Source: Alphaproteobacteria bacterium (GTDB taxonomy: Bacteria; Pseudomonadota; Alphaproteobacteria; Rhodobacterales; Rhodobacteraceae). Taken from it: a stretch of DNA of 64,000 nucleotides. Each line of letters starts with the position of its first letter. The first letter of the stretch is position 1. Made by a program: the position numbers and the translations under genes. A model generated the notes under the pieces. That model had not been told where the DNA came from. It ran no database searches and worked only from the letters and a program-made list of their open reading frames with translations. Positions 25,695-34,077 of this stretch are shown piece by piece. The stretch covers positions 1 through 64,000 of the forward strand of contig JAUIIJ010000002.1 of the NCBI GenBank assembly GCA_030431825.1, written 5' to 3'.

Positions 25695-26126
25695 ATGGCA
25701 CAACAGCCCACCGATGACGCGGATTACGTGCTTGACCGACAGGTCGGCTTCATCATGCGGCAAGCCAATCAACGGCATCTCTCGATCTTTGCCCGTCATA
25801 TCCCCGAGTTGACTCCGATGCAGTTCGCCGCCCTTGCACAGCTTTGCGCATTGGGCCCGGTGTCGCAGAATGCCCTCGGACGGGCGACCGCGATGGATGC
25901 GGCGACGATCAAGGGCGTGATCGACCGGCTGCGCCTCAAGGGCTACATCGCCTCTGCCGCCGATCCCGACGACCTGCGGCGGGTCCTGCTGACGGCAACC
26001 GTCGAAGCCCGGGCGGCCTTTGACGCGCTGGTGCCCCTGGCCCACGGGATAACCGCCGAAACGCTGGATCCGCTGGACCCGGCCGAACGTGTCGAATTCC
26101 TGCGTCTGCTGTCCAAGCTGCGCTGA
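25695..26126 (+). CDS. MarR-family transcriptional regulator
   Basis: A 143-residue winged-helix regulator: DRQVGFIMRQANQRHLSIFARH dimer helix, LTPMQFAALAQLCALGPVSQNALGRA, and the recognition helix and wing MDAATIKGVIDRLRLKGYIASAADPDDLRRVLL. It resembles the subgroup that senses aromatic or N-heterocyclic acids and controls catabolic genes. It is divergent from the FAD subunit gene and its stop lies 3 nt from the livF stop, so it is enclosed by the island and is its likely repressor. Confidence 0.9.
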   Translation: MAQQPTDDADYVLDRQVGFIMRQANQRHLSIFARHIPELTPMQFAALAQLCALGPVSQNALGRATAMDAATIKGVIDRLRLKGYIASAADPDDLRRVLLTATVEARAAFDALVPLAHGITAETLDPLDPAERVEFLRLLSKLR

Positions 26127-26129
26127 GCC

Positions 26130-26825
26130 TCAGACCCCGAGATGCCGCTCGAGTATCGCGTGATCCTGGCGCAGGGTGGCTGCGTCGAGCGTTTCGAGAT
26201 TCTGGCCGTTCTCGATAAAGCACACCCGGTCGGCAACGGACAGGACCGCATCGACACGCTGCTCCACCAGCAGGATCGCGACACCACGATCCCGCATCAC
26301 CGTGATGACCTCGCGGATCGCCTCGATCATCGACGGCTGTAGCCCTTCGGTCGGCTCATCCAGCAAAAGCACCTTGGGCTGCAGGCACAGTGCGCGGGCG
26401 GTGGCAAGCATCTGCTGCTCGCCGCCCGACAGGGTTTCCGCGCGCTGTTGCAGGCGTTCGCGCAAGCGCGGAAACAGCGTCAGCACGTCCTCCAGCACCT
26501 CGGGTCCGGAGCCGCGCGCCATCAGGCCAATCTCGAGATTCTGCGCCACGCTCAATTCGGTGAACAGCCGTCGGCCCTGCGGGATATAGCCGATCCCGGC
26601 TCTGGGCACGTGATGCGCCGGCAACGCACCGATGCTCCGCCCGTCAAGACGGATGTCCCCCGAGAGCAGCGGCAACAGACCCATGATCGCCTTCATCGTC
26701 GTGGTCTTGCCCGCGCCGTTCCGCCCCAACAGGCAAAGAATCTCGCCCGCGCGGACCGAGAAACTCAGGTCACGCAGGATTTGCGCCGGGCCATAGGCCA
26801 CGTCTATCCGAGATACATCGAGCAT
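26130..26825 (-). CDS. livF: ABC transporter ATP-binding protein, LivF type
   Basis: A 231-residue ATPase of a branched-chain amino acid-type importer. Walker A GRNGAGKTTTM (~35-45), signature LSGGEQQMLATARAL, Walker B VLLLDEPTEGLQP. It overlaps livG by 1 nt. The livF-livG-livM-livH order runs leftward with each stop overlapping the next start. HAAT-type importers often take up organic acids and amides, so this set may serve the neighbouring catabolic genes. Confidence 0.93.
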   Translation of the reverse strand: MLDVSRIDVAYGPAQILRDLSFSVRAGEILCLLGRNGAGKTTTMKAIMGLLPLLSGDIRLDGRSIGALPAHHVPRAGIGYIPQGRRLFTELSVAQNLEIGLMARGSGPEVLEDVLTLFPRLRERLQQRAETLSGGEQQMLATARALCLQPKVLLLDEPTEGLQPSMIEAIREVITVMRDRGVAILLVEQRVDAVLSVADRVCFIENGQNLETLDAATLRQDHAILERHLGV

Positions 26826-27532
26826 CAGCCGGTCCCCAGATAGGCAGCCTGAACCGCCCGATCTGCCCGAATTTCGCCGGGCGTACCTTCGGCAAGAACC
26901 TGACCGAAATTCAGCACCGTGATCTGGTCGGCGGTCTCCATCACCACCGCCATGTTGTGTTCGATCAACAGGATCGTGGACGTGGCCGAGAGATCGCGCA
27001 CCAGCGTCTTGAACGCCTCGATCTCGCTGTCCGCAAGCCCCTGTGTCGGTTCGTCCAGGATGAGCAGGCGGGGCTGCTGCACGACACCCATGGCGATTTC
27101 GAGCAGCCTTTGATGTCCATAGGAGAGATCGCTGGCATTCTGTTCAGGCGGTTCGTGAAGGCCGACACGTTCCAGCGCATCGGCCACCGCGACATCCACA
27201 TCCGCGCCGCGCAGACTGCGCCGCGCCGCCAGTGCGACATTCTCGGCAATCGTGAGATTGGCAAAGACCGAGGTGATCTGAAACGTGTAGGCGATGCCGA
27301 GATTGATACGCTTGTGCGCGGGCAGGTCCGAAATGTCGCGATCGTCGAAACGAACCGTGCCCGCCGTCGGTTCGACCCGCCCACAGAGCATGCCGACAAA
27401 GGTGGTCTTGCCGGCCCCGTTGGGTCCGATCAGCGCGCGCACCTGCCCCCGGGGCAAATCGAAATCCACGTTCTCGACCGCGTGCAGGCCGGCGAATTGC
27501 TTGGTGAGCCCACGGGTCTCAAGCAGGGTCAT
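26825..27532 (-). CDS. livG: ABC transporter ATP-binding protein, LivG type
   Basis: A 235-residue ATPase, second nucleotide-binding subunit. Walker A GPNGAGKTTFVGML (~36-49), the family-specific IAYTFQITSVFANLTIAENV, Walker B LLILDEPTQGLADSE and the H-loop LIEHNMAVVMETAD. Starts within the livM stop (4-nt overlap). Confidence 0.93.
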   Translation of the reverse strand: MTLLETRGLTKQFAGLHAVENVDFDLPRGQVRALIGPNGAGKTTFVGMLCGRVEPTAGTVRFDDRDISDLPAHKRINLGIAYTFQITSVFANLTIAENVALAARRSLRGADVDVAVADALERVGLHEPPEQNASDLSYGHQRLLEIAMGVVQQPRLLILDEPTQGLADSEIEAFKTLVRDLSATSTILLIEHNMAVVMETADQITVLNFGQVLAEGTPGEIRADRAVQAAYLGTG

Positions 27533-28473
27533 GGCAGGCCCCGCCAGAACCGCTTGCGAATTTCACCCACCAGCCCCTGCGGCGCGAACAGCGTCAGCGC
27601 CACCAGCACCACACCGGCAATCAGCATATAGGCCGTGGTGACACCGCTTGAGAGGTCGATCAGGTAGAACATGAACAGTGTCCCGATGAATGGCCCCAAT
27701 ACGGTGCCCGCCCCGCCCAGGAGCACCCAGAGCAGCGGAAAGATCGAATACTGCACCGAGGCAAAGCTGGCCCCGACATATCCGAACAGCAGGCCATACA
27801 CCGCCCCCGCCATCGCCGAGAGCGTACCCGAGAGCACCACGGCCCCCAGTTTGTGCGCGAACACGTCATAGCCCAGCATCCGCGCCCGCTCTTCGTTCTC
27901 GCGGATCGCGACCAGCACCTTGCCGAACGGAGCCCGCACCAACCACAGCGTCAGCAGCAGGCAAAGCGCGAAGAGCGCAAATGCCGCGAAATAGCGGTTG
28001 GTCGGATCGGAAAGATCCAGCCCCCAGAGAATCCGCTCTGCCTGTTGAATGACGAAGCCTTCGTCGCCGCGCGTGTATTCCCCGAAATAGAGCAGCGTGA
28101 GATACCCAGCCTGCGCGAACATCAGGGTCACGATCATGAAACCGACCCCGACAGTGCGCAGCGCGAGCAGCCCCGCAATCGTGGAAATCGCCACCCCCGC
28201 CGCAAGACCGCAGAGCAGGGCCGCCGAAGGCGACAGGCCGAGATGGCGGATCGCAAGCCCCATGCCATACATCCCGGCGGCAAAGAACAGCGCATGACCG
28301 AGGCTGAGCAGCCCGGTGTATCCAAAGAGAATGTTGAAGCCGATCGCATAGCTGGCCAGCACCATGATTCGTGCCAGATTGCCGTGGTGATAGGCCGGGA
28401 GCAGGAATTGGAGCACGAAAAGCAGGACCAGCAATCCGGCATGCAGGATCAGCGTCTTGGTCCTGTCACTCAT
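27529..28473 (-). CDS. livM: Branched-chain-type ABC permease LivM
   Basis: A 314-residue inner-membrane permease with about nine to ten hydrophobic segments and the family signature GYTGLLSLGHALFFAAGMYG near residue 51, plus the EAA-like cytoplasmic loop AIRENEERARMLGYDVFAHKL. Overlaps livH by 4 nt and livG by 4 nt. Confidence 0.93.
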   Translation of the reverse strand: MSDRTKTLILHAGLLVLLFVLQFLLPAYHHGNLARIMVLASYAIGFNILFGYTGLLSLGHALFFAAGMYGMGLAIRHLGLSPSAALLCGLAAGVAISTIAGLLALRTVGVGFMIVTLMFAQAGYLTLLYFGEYTRGDEGFVIQQAERILWGLDLSDPTNRYFAAFALFALCLLLTLWLVRAPFGKVLVAIRENEERARMLGYDVFAHKLGAVVLSGTLSAMAGAVYGLLFGYVGASFASVQYSIFPLLWVLLGGAGTVLGPFIGTLFMFYLIDLSSGVTTAYMLIAGVVLVALTLFAPQGLVGEIRKRFWRGLP

Positions 28474-29396
28474 GCGCGGCGCACCCCGAACAGGCCCTGT
28501 GGCCGGAAGACCAGAACCAGCGCCACCAGTAGCGTCGCGAGAATTTTTGCAAGGGTTGGCGAGAAGAAGACCGAGATGATGCCGTCGGACAGGCCGATCA
28601 GGATCGCGGCAACCACGGTGCCCGGCAGGCTGCCCAGACCGCCGATGATGACCACGACGAACGACAGCAAGAGCGGATCGCCCCCCATCAGGTAATGCGC
28701 CTGCTGGATCGGCACGATCAGCACCGCCGCCAGCGCCGCCAGCCCGGCGCCGAGGCCGAAGACCAGCGCATAGACCCGTTCGACCGGGATACCGAAGGCC
28801 AGAGCCATGTCACGGTCAAGCTGTGTCGCGCGCATGATCAGGCCGATCTTGCTGCGCGCCATCAGCAGCCAGACGCCGACCAGAACCAGCGCCGCCGCAG
28901 CGATCACGCCGAGCTTGTAGGTTGTCGTCGACAACCCCCAGGGCCAGTAGATCCGGGGCTTGCCCTCTACGAACTCGAACCACGGTATCGCCAGCCGTGT
29001 GTTGAACGGGGGCTCGACCGGACGGGCATCCGGGCCATAGGTCATCAAGGTAACCTGCTGGATTATGTAGAGTATCCCGATCGTTGCAACGATCGTGCGT
29101 TCCGGGTCATAGGAAATCCGCTTGAGTATCGTCATGTCTGCGAGCGCCGCCAACCCGCCCACGAGCAAGGGCACGACGAGCAGCGCCACGGCGAACCCGA
29201 GCGAGGGGTGGCCCGCGACCTGGCTGCTGATCCACCAGGCCAGCACCGCACCCAGCATGAAGAACTCGCCATGCGCGACGTTGACCACGCGCATGACGCC
29301 GAACACCAGCGAAAGCCCGACCGCCGTCAGGGCGAGCACCGCGGCTGTCACTGCGCCTTCCAGCGAGGCAAGCAAGAGATAAGGACCGATTTCCAT
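28470..29396 (-). CDS. livH: Branched-chain-type ABC permease LivH
   Basis: A 308-residue inner-membrane permease. Signature segments are GLSLVFGVMRVVNVAHGEFFML near residue 25 and the EAA-like loop MRATQLDRDMALAFGIPVERVY, with a C-terminal VIIGGLGSLPGTVVAA. The ATG at 29396 (MEIGPYLLLASLEG) is chosen because the hydrophobic start then matches the family. It is first in the leftward livHMGF order. The binding-protein gene lies upstream on the same strand but is separated by an opposite-strand gene. Confidence 0.92.
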   Translation of the reverse strand: MEIGPYLLLASLEGAVTAAVLALTAVGLSLVFGVMRVVNVAHGEFFMLGAVLAWWISSQVAGHPSLGFAVALLVVPLLVGGLAALADMTILKRISYDPERTIVATIGILYIIQQVTLMTYGPDARPVEPPFNTRLAIPWFEFVEGKPRIYWPWGLSTTTYKLGVIAAAALVLVGVWLLMARSKIGLIMRATQLDRDMALAFGIPVERVYALVFGLGAGLAALAAVLIVPIQQAHYLMGGDPLLLSFVVVIIGGLGSLPGTVVAAILIGLSDGIISVFFSPTLAKILATLLVALVLVFRPQGLFGVRRA

Positions 29397-29535
29397 TGCC
29401 GCGCACGATTGCCCAGGAACGCGGATTGGGCAAGGGCAAGCAGCGATCCGTTGTTGGAAAAACCCGCATCCTGTTGTGTACTGGTCGCTGTCCGGGCATC
29501 GGACCGGTCGGCTGTCACAGGGGAGGATTGTTCGC

Positions 29536-30405
29536 ATGGCGAGGGTTTTGGGTTGGATCGCAGTGCTGATACTTGCCGGGCTGGCCCCCGCGTCGGCGCA
29601 ATCGCCGGAAGAGATCGTGCGCTGGATGTACACGTCGCTCTCCGCACCCCCGGATGGCACGGCCAGGGGGCTGGCCTATCTGACTGCGCCCGAGCGGCGG
29701 CGCGACTATCTCTCGCGCGATCTCGTTCAACTCTACGACGCCAACGATGTGAACAGCGATCACGGCGACAACCTTGCAACCGCCTGTTTCGAACCGGGCT
29801 TCGAGATTCCAGGCAACGACTATGACGCGGCCGAGATCGCACGGAGCCTGAACGTGACCACCGAGGGCGACACCACGCGCCAGCGGGTCACGGCGCGGTT
29901 CACGAGCTTTGGAGAGCCCGCGGTTATCCATTTCGATTTCGTCGTCGAAGACGGATTCTGGCGCATCGAAAACATGGGATATCCCGGTTGGGACATTTCG
30001 GATGTCGATTGCGCCCCCCGATCGGCGACCGGGACCGGCGGCGCGGCGGGCGGAAGCGGAGCCAGCTATTGTTATCGCCGCGATGCGGATGATTTTCGCA
30101 TCTATGTCGATGCGGGTGGCGTCGCGGACTTTCGGCTCGAAAGCTGGCAGGCCAACGGTCATTCCTGCTTCGTGCAGGGCAAGGCCCAGCCGAACGCGAA
30201 CGGCTGGACCTACCGCGATCAAAACGGCGGACAATCCTGCCAACTCGAACTCGGCATCACGCCAGAGGGCGGCATCCGTCTGGGCGACGCCGGCCACGCC
30301 TGCAAAATGACAAGCTGCGGACAGCGCGCGGTGCTGGATGGTCTGACATACACAAGGGCGGAGCAGGTCGATTGCACGACCCTGCCACCGCCGGCGCAGT
30401 ACTGA
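29536..30405 (+). CDS. Exported hypothetical protein
   Basis: A 289-residue protein with a clean signal peptide (MARVLGWIAVLILAGLAPASA). The mature N-terminal half (EEIVRWMYTSL, VIHFDFVVEDGFWRIENMGY) looks like a small alpha+beta domain of the DUF3828/NTF2-like sort. After a Gly-rich linker near residue 175, the C-terminal half carries several cysteines (GHSCFVQG, GQSCQLEL, HACKMTSCG), suggesting disulfides. A GGAGG-type ribosome site precedes the ATG. It lies opposite to and between livH and the ABC binding-protein gene; a link to transport is unproven. Not recognised. Confidence 0.75.
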   Translation: MARVLGWIAVLILAGLAPASAQSPEEIVRWMYTSLSAPPDGTARGLAYLTAPERRRDYLSRDLVQLYDANDVNSDHGDNLATACFEPGFEIPGNDYDAAEIARSLNVTTEGDTTRQRVTARFTSFGEPAVIHFDFVVEDGFWRIENMGYPGWDISDVDCAPRSATGTGGAAGGSGASYCYRRDADDFRIYVDAGGVADFRLESWQANGHSCFVQGKAQPNANGWTYRDQNGGQSCQLELGITPEGGIRLGDAGHACKMTSCGQRAVLDGLTYTRAEQVDCTTLPPPAQY

Positions 30406-30411
30406 GCGCGT

Positions 30412-31701
30412 TCAGAAGCTCTGCTGTGTGTAATCGACCTCGTCGGGATAGAGCGTATCCTCGATCGACGTGGTGTGTTGCAGCACCATTTTCCCGTCGA
30501 TCACCTTGCTGATATATTGATGGCCGAACACCTGGTGGGTCTTGCCATTGAAGAGCTTGTCCCCCTGCGGATGCGCGTTTGACGCCGGAATTTCGGTCAT
30601 CGCCTCCACCGCCTCGATCAGCTTGGCCCGATCAGCGGTCCCGGCGTAGCCGGCGGCTTCCATACCCGCCTTGACGGTATACAGCGTTTCCCAGCACCCG
30701 AACATGTGCGCATAGGTCGAGATGTCCTTCGGGTCACTGACCGATGCACCGTTTGCATCGACGCCCACGGCGGCACGGTAATGCTTGTCGAACTCGGTCT
30801 GCTCGGCCTGCGCATAGCGCGGCATGCCCTCCCAGAAATACGTGCCTTCAAGGAACTCGAGACCCGGACTGGAGAGGTCCACCGCCTCAAGCGAATCGAT
30901 GAAGCCGAACATTTCAGGCCGGCTGGGGCCAAAGAACTCGCCCATTTCCTTGACGAAGGTCAGAACGGCGGGTCCGACCATCACGTGATAAATCACTTCG
31001 GTCTCGCGGGGGATCTTCGGGAAATACTTGGTAAAGCTGGTTTCGGTGGGCGGGATCGCGATCTGCGCCACCACTTCGCCCCCCTGCGCCGCGAGCGCCT
31101 CGGTGAAATAGTCACGGTGGTCGTGGCCAAAGGCGAAATCCGGATAGATCATGGTGACCTTCTTGCCGAGATTTGACGACACGAATGGCGCCATCGCCAG
31201 AACCTGGCTCTTCACATCGGTGATGCCGGGCTGCACCGTCCAGCGGTTGAGCATCCCGCTCGCGACGTGGTGGCCTTCGGACACCACGAAATAGGGCAGT
31301 TTCAACTCTCCCGCGCGCGGGGCCGACCCGATCACCACATGGGAAAACAGGGTCCCGAAGCCGATATCGCAATTGTGCTGGGTCGCGAATTTCTCGACCA
31401 CTTCCGCGCCCCGCTTGGGATCGGTCCCGTCATCTTCGGCGACGATCTCGACCATGCGACCATTGATTCCGCCTGCCTCGTTGATCAGCTTGACGGCAGC
31501 ACTGGTGGTGCGGTCATACCAGCGCCCGTAGGCGGCGCCGATCCCGGTGCGGTGTACCTGGAAACCGATGCGGATCGGCTCGGATGTCTGTGCCTGCGCA
31601 TAGCGCGCCCAGAGCGGCAGGCTGCCCGCCGCCGCCCCCGCGGCAAGCGTTTTCAGCGCGCCGCGGCGCGTCGTGCCGGTGATGTTGGTGTCCTTGGTCA
31701 T
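30412..31701 (-). CDS. ABC transporter substrate-binding protein (Tat-exported)
   Basis: A 429-residue periplasmic binding protein of the leucine/urea/amide type. A twin-arginine signal is visible: TRRGALKTLAAGAAAGSLPLW then AQA before QTSEP. The mature part begins PIRIGFQVHRTGIGAAYG and contains GGINGRMVEIVAEDDGTDP, typical of the family. It is the evident partner of LivHMGF, from which it is separated by an opposite-strand exported-protein gene. The ATG at 31701 is set by the Tat signal; the frame continues upstream without support. Confidence 0.9.
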   Translation of the reverse strand: MTKDTNITGTTRRGALKTLAAGAAAGSLPLWARYAQAQTSEPIRIGFQVHRTGIGAAYGRWYDRTTSAAVKLINEAGGINGRMVEIVAEDDGTDPKRGAEVVEKFATQHNCDIGFGTLFSHVVIGSAPRAGELKLPYFVVSEGHHVASGMLNRWTVQPGITDVKSQVLAMAPFVSSNLGKKVTMIYPDFAFGHDHRDYFTEALAAQGGEVVAQIAIPPTETSFTKYFPKIPRETEVIYHVMVGPAVLTFVKEMGEFFGPSRPEMFGFIDSLEAVDLSSPGLEFLEGTYFWEGMPRYAQAEQTEFDKHYRAAVGVDANGASVSDPKDISTYAHMFGCWETLYTVKAGMEAAGYAGTADRAKLIEAVEAMTEIPASNAHPQGDKLFNGKTHQVFGHQYISKVIDGKMVLQHTTSIEDTLYPDEVDYTQQSF

Positions 31702-31778
31702 GGCAAATGTCCCTGTAAAACCGTTTTGGCCTGTTCCCGTGCTTGCAGTCTTCAATGTTTTCCGGGCGGCGGCAATGG

Positions 31779-33194
31779 TTATAGTCCGCGCGGCGCCGCA
31801 AGCAACCAAAGGCCGAACAGAGTATAGAGCACCATGAAGCCGGCCAGAGGCAATTGGCTCAGCATCGCGCGGCGGGCATTCCCGAGATGATTAAGCGCGA
31901 TGAGATGTGCCATCAGGATGGCCAGCACATGCCCGGCCACAACCGCCGCCGCCTGGCACAACCAGATCAGCCGCACGCTGTCCTGCGTGTTGAAGAAGCC
32001 GGTCGTGACATAAAATGTTTCCATGCCCAGCAGACTGTCGCCCCGCGCCAGCGGATCGTTCAGCGCGGCAAGCGCGTATTGCCCGTTGACCAACAGGCTC
32101 GTGAGATAGTGACCGACATGATATCCGAGCGCAATCGGCAGGATGGACGGCGCATAAATGCAAAACGCATGTCGCCATGTCATGTCGGTGCCCGCAAGCG
32201 CCAGCCCCATCCGAACGGAAACCCCATAGGCGACGATCAGCGCAAGGTTGGCAACGATCAGTCCCGCGGTATTCTGAATGACGACAGCGGTTCGGCCGGG
32301 AAATTCGAGCGGGTTGAGTCCCAGAAGGTCAAGCCACCAGAATGTCTCGTTCAGCCCGTCAAAGCTGCCACATCCCAGAATCACCAGCATGAAAACCGCC
32401 GCGCCCAGACCTGGCGCACGTCGGCGCATCGCCTGCCATCCGAACAGGCCCGCGGCAAACCAGCGTCCCCTGCGACCGAATAGCCCCACCGCCGCATAGC
32501 AGCGCATCAGCATCGCGATGCCTTCGCCGCGCAATGCCCAGCGCGGCCCGAAGAGCAGCAGCGCCACATATGTGAACAGCCAGTAGCCCCCGACATAGCG
32601 GGCCAGCCGCGCCGGATCGGATGGTGCGGGATCGGCCAGCAAGACAATCACGAACCCGAGATAGGTCAGGATCGCGACGGAATGCCCGAGTTGCACAGGC
32701 AAGCGCAGGGGCGGCCCGCGCCACAACGCCCACCGGCTCAGGGCAACCGGCCCGTGCCAGGGGTCGATCCAGCGCCAGAGATCGCCGAACAGCCCCTGTA
32801 CCGTGACCAGTGCGATCCACCACACCGTCCAGATCATCAGCGGCAACGGATTTGTCAACGGATCACGCGGACCGCTCAACCCCAGCCAGACCAGCGCACA
32901 GAGGATCAGGAAAGAGGCAGAGCTGGTCAACAGGCGCGCCGCCGGTGCCCGGTGCCAGCGCCACAGATCCAACGGTCGAAACAATCCGCGCAGCAGCGGT
33001 GCAGGCAGGACCGACAGCAAGACAACGGTCATCACGACGCTGGCCACGCCCGCCGAAATATAGATATCGGTAGGAAGCAGCAGTACGAAACCCTGCTCGG
33101 CAGCATGCGCATCGGCCTGCGTCGCGCAGAACGGCAGCCAAAGGATCGTGTTTGCCAGTCGGGGAAATCGACGTCTATATTGCAAAATGCTCAT
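31779..33194 (-). CDS. Polytopic membrane protein of unknown function
   Basis: A 471-residue protein with an N-terminal signal-like segment and about eleven transmembrane helices. Notable are HAAEQGFVLLLPTDIYISAG after the first segment, a Trp-rich WTVWWIALVTVQGLFGDLWRW, and a histidine-bearing helix LPIALGYHVGHYLTSLLVNG near residue 370, then AVVAGHVLAILMAHLIAL. Intramembrane histidines could bind haem or metal. It is divergent from a PCu(A)C-like exported protein (30 nt apart) and lies 77 nt upstream of the ABC binding-protein gene on the same strand. I do not recognise the family. Confidence 0.8.
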   Translation of the reverse strand: MSILQYRRRFPRLANTILWLPFCATQADAHAAEQGFVLLLPTDIYISAGVASVVMTVVLLSVLPAPLLRGLFRPLDLWRWHRAPAARLLTSSASFLILCALVWLGLSGPRDPLTNPLPLMIWTVWWIALVTVQGLFGDLWRWIDPWHGPVALSRWALWRGPPLRLPVQLGHSVAILTYLGFVIVLLADPAPSDPARLARYVGGYWLFTYVALLLFGPRWALRGEGIAMLMRCYAAVGLFGRRGRWFAAGLFGWQAMRRRAPGLGAAVFMLVILGCGSFDGLNETFWWLDLLGLNPLEFPGRTAVVIQNTAGLIVANLALIVAYGVSVRMGLALAGTDMTWRHAFCIYAPSILPIALGYHVGHYLTSLLVNGQYALAALNDPLARGDSLLGMETFYVTTGFFNTQDSVRLIWLCQAAAVVAGHVLAILMAHLIALNHLGNARRAMLSQLPLAGFMVLYTLFGLWLLAAPRGL

Positions 33195-33224
33195 GTATTG
33201 CGATGATACCCGGAGGAGGTCCGG

Positions 33225-34016
33225 ATGAAAGCTGCAAAACCCCTTGTTGCCATTGTCATTCTGATCGCGATTGCCGGGGCGGCCTATGCTCTGATTTCAC
33301 GGGCAGTGCAGACCGACATCCTGCTTTCCGATGTTGTCGCCACCCCGATCCAGGAGGCAAAGGGCAGCGTCGCCGTGTTCATGACCATCCGCAATTCCGG
33401 AGGGCCCGACCGGCTGGTATCCGCGCGCTCCATCGTGGCGCAGCGATCCCGGCTCGATCATGCGGTGGCGGATGCCGGCCTGCCGATCCCGGCGGACAGC
33501 ACCCCGGCGCTGGCACCGGATGGCGCGTTCATCCTGATGGACGGCATGGGCGGCGATCTGCAGGAAGGGCGCATGATTCCCGTCACCCTGCGCTTCGAGA
33601 ACGCCGGCGAGTTTCGCACACAGGCCCGCTTGGCGCCGCCGCGAAGCCGGGGAGATGTCGGCGATTTCGGTCTCTACGGCATTGGCGACATCTGCCGGGT
33701 GGAAGAAGGCGAACCGCTCCCGCAGGTCGAGATCGCGGTCGAGCCGGATGGCGATGGCTGGCGGGTGCGCGTGCAGGCCGAGGATTTCACCTTTGCACCC
33801 GATCTCGTGGACGAGGCGCATGTGCCGGGCACCGGTCATGGGCATCTCTATCTGGGCGGGCTGAAGCTGCAGCGACTGTATGAACCCGAAGCGCGGATCG
33901 GCGCCCTGCCCCCGGGCAAGCACCAGGTCCGCGTGACGCTGAGTACCAACGATCACCGCGCCTACGTGGTAGATGACCTGCCGGTCTCCGCCACCGCCGA
34001 GATCATCGTGCGTTGA
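33225..34016 (+). CDS. Exported/anchored PCu(A)C-like protein with GHH-type C-terminal domain
   Basis: A 263-residue protein with an N-terminal membrane anchor or signal (PLVAIVILIAIAGAAYALI). Residues ~35-135 resemble the DUF461/PCu(A)C copper chaperone fold (SVAVFMTIRNSGGPDRLVSA, FILMDGMGGDLQEGRMIPVTL), but the usual HxM ligand pair is not intact. Residues ~165-263 resemble a DUF4399-like domain (GTGHGHLYLGGLKLQRLY, IGALPPGKHQVRVTLSTNDH). GGAGG lies 7 nt upstream. Divergent from the polytopic membrane protein, suggesting a shared metal or redox role, which is inference. Confidence 0.72.
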   Translation: MKAAKPLVAIVILIAIAGAAYALISRAVQTDILLSDVVATPIQEAKGSVAVFMTIRNSGGPDRLVSARSIVAQRSRLDHAVADAGLPIPADSTPALAPDGAFILMDGMGGDLQEGRMIPVTLRFENAGEFRTQARLAPPRSRGDVGDFGLYGIGDICRVEEGEPLPQVEIAVEPDGDGWRVRVQAEDFTFAPDLVDEAHVPGTGHGHLYLGGLKLQRLYEPEARIGALPPGKHQVRVTLSTNDHRAYVVDDLPVSATAEIIVR

Positions 34017-34077
34017 CAACAAGGGCCGCTTGCGGACACCATTTGCACACAAACAATCTCGGGAGCCGGAAAACCTG

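Noticed and set aside
33225-34016. Functional PCu(A)C copper chaperone
   Set aside because: The HxM ligand pair expected for Cu(I) is not visible, so only fold resemblance is claimed.
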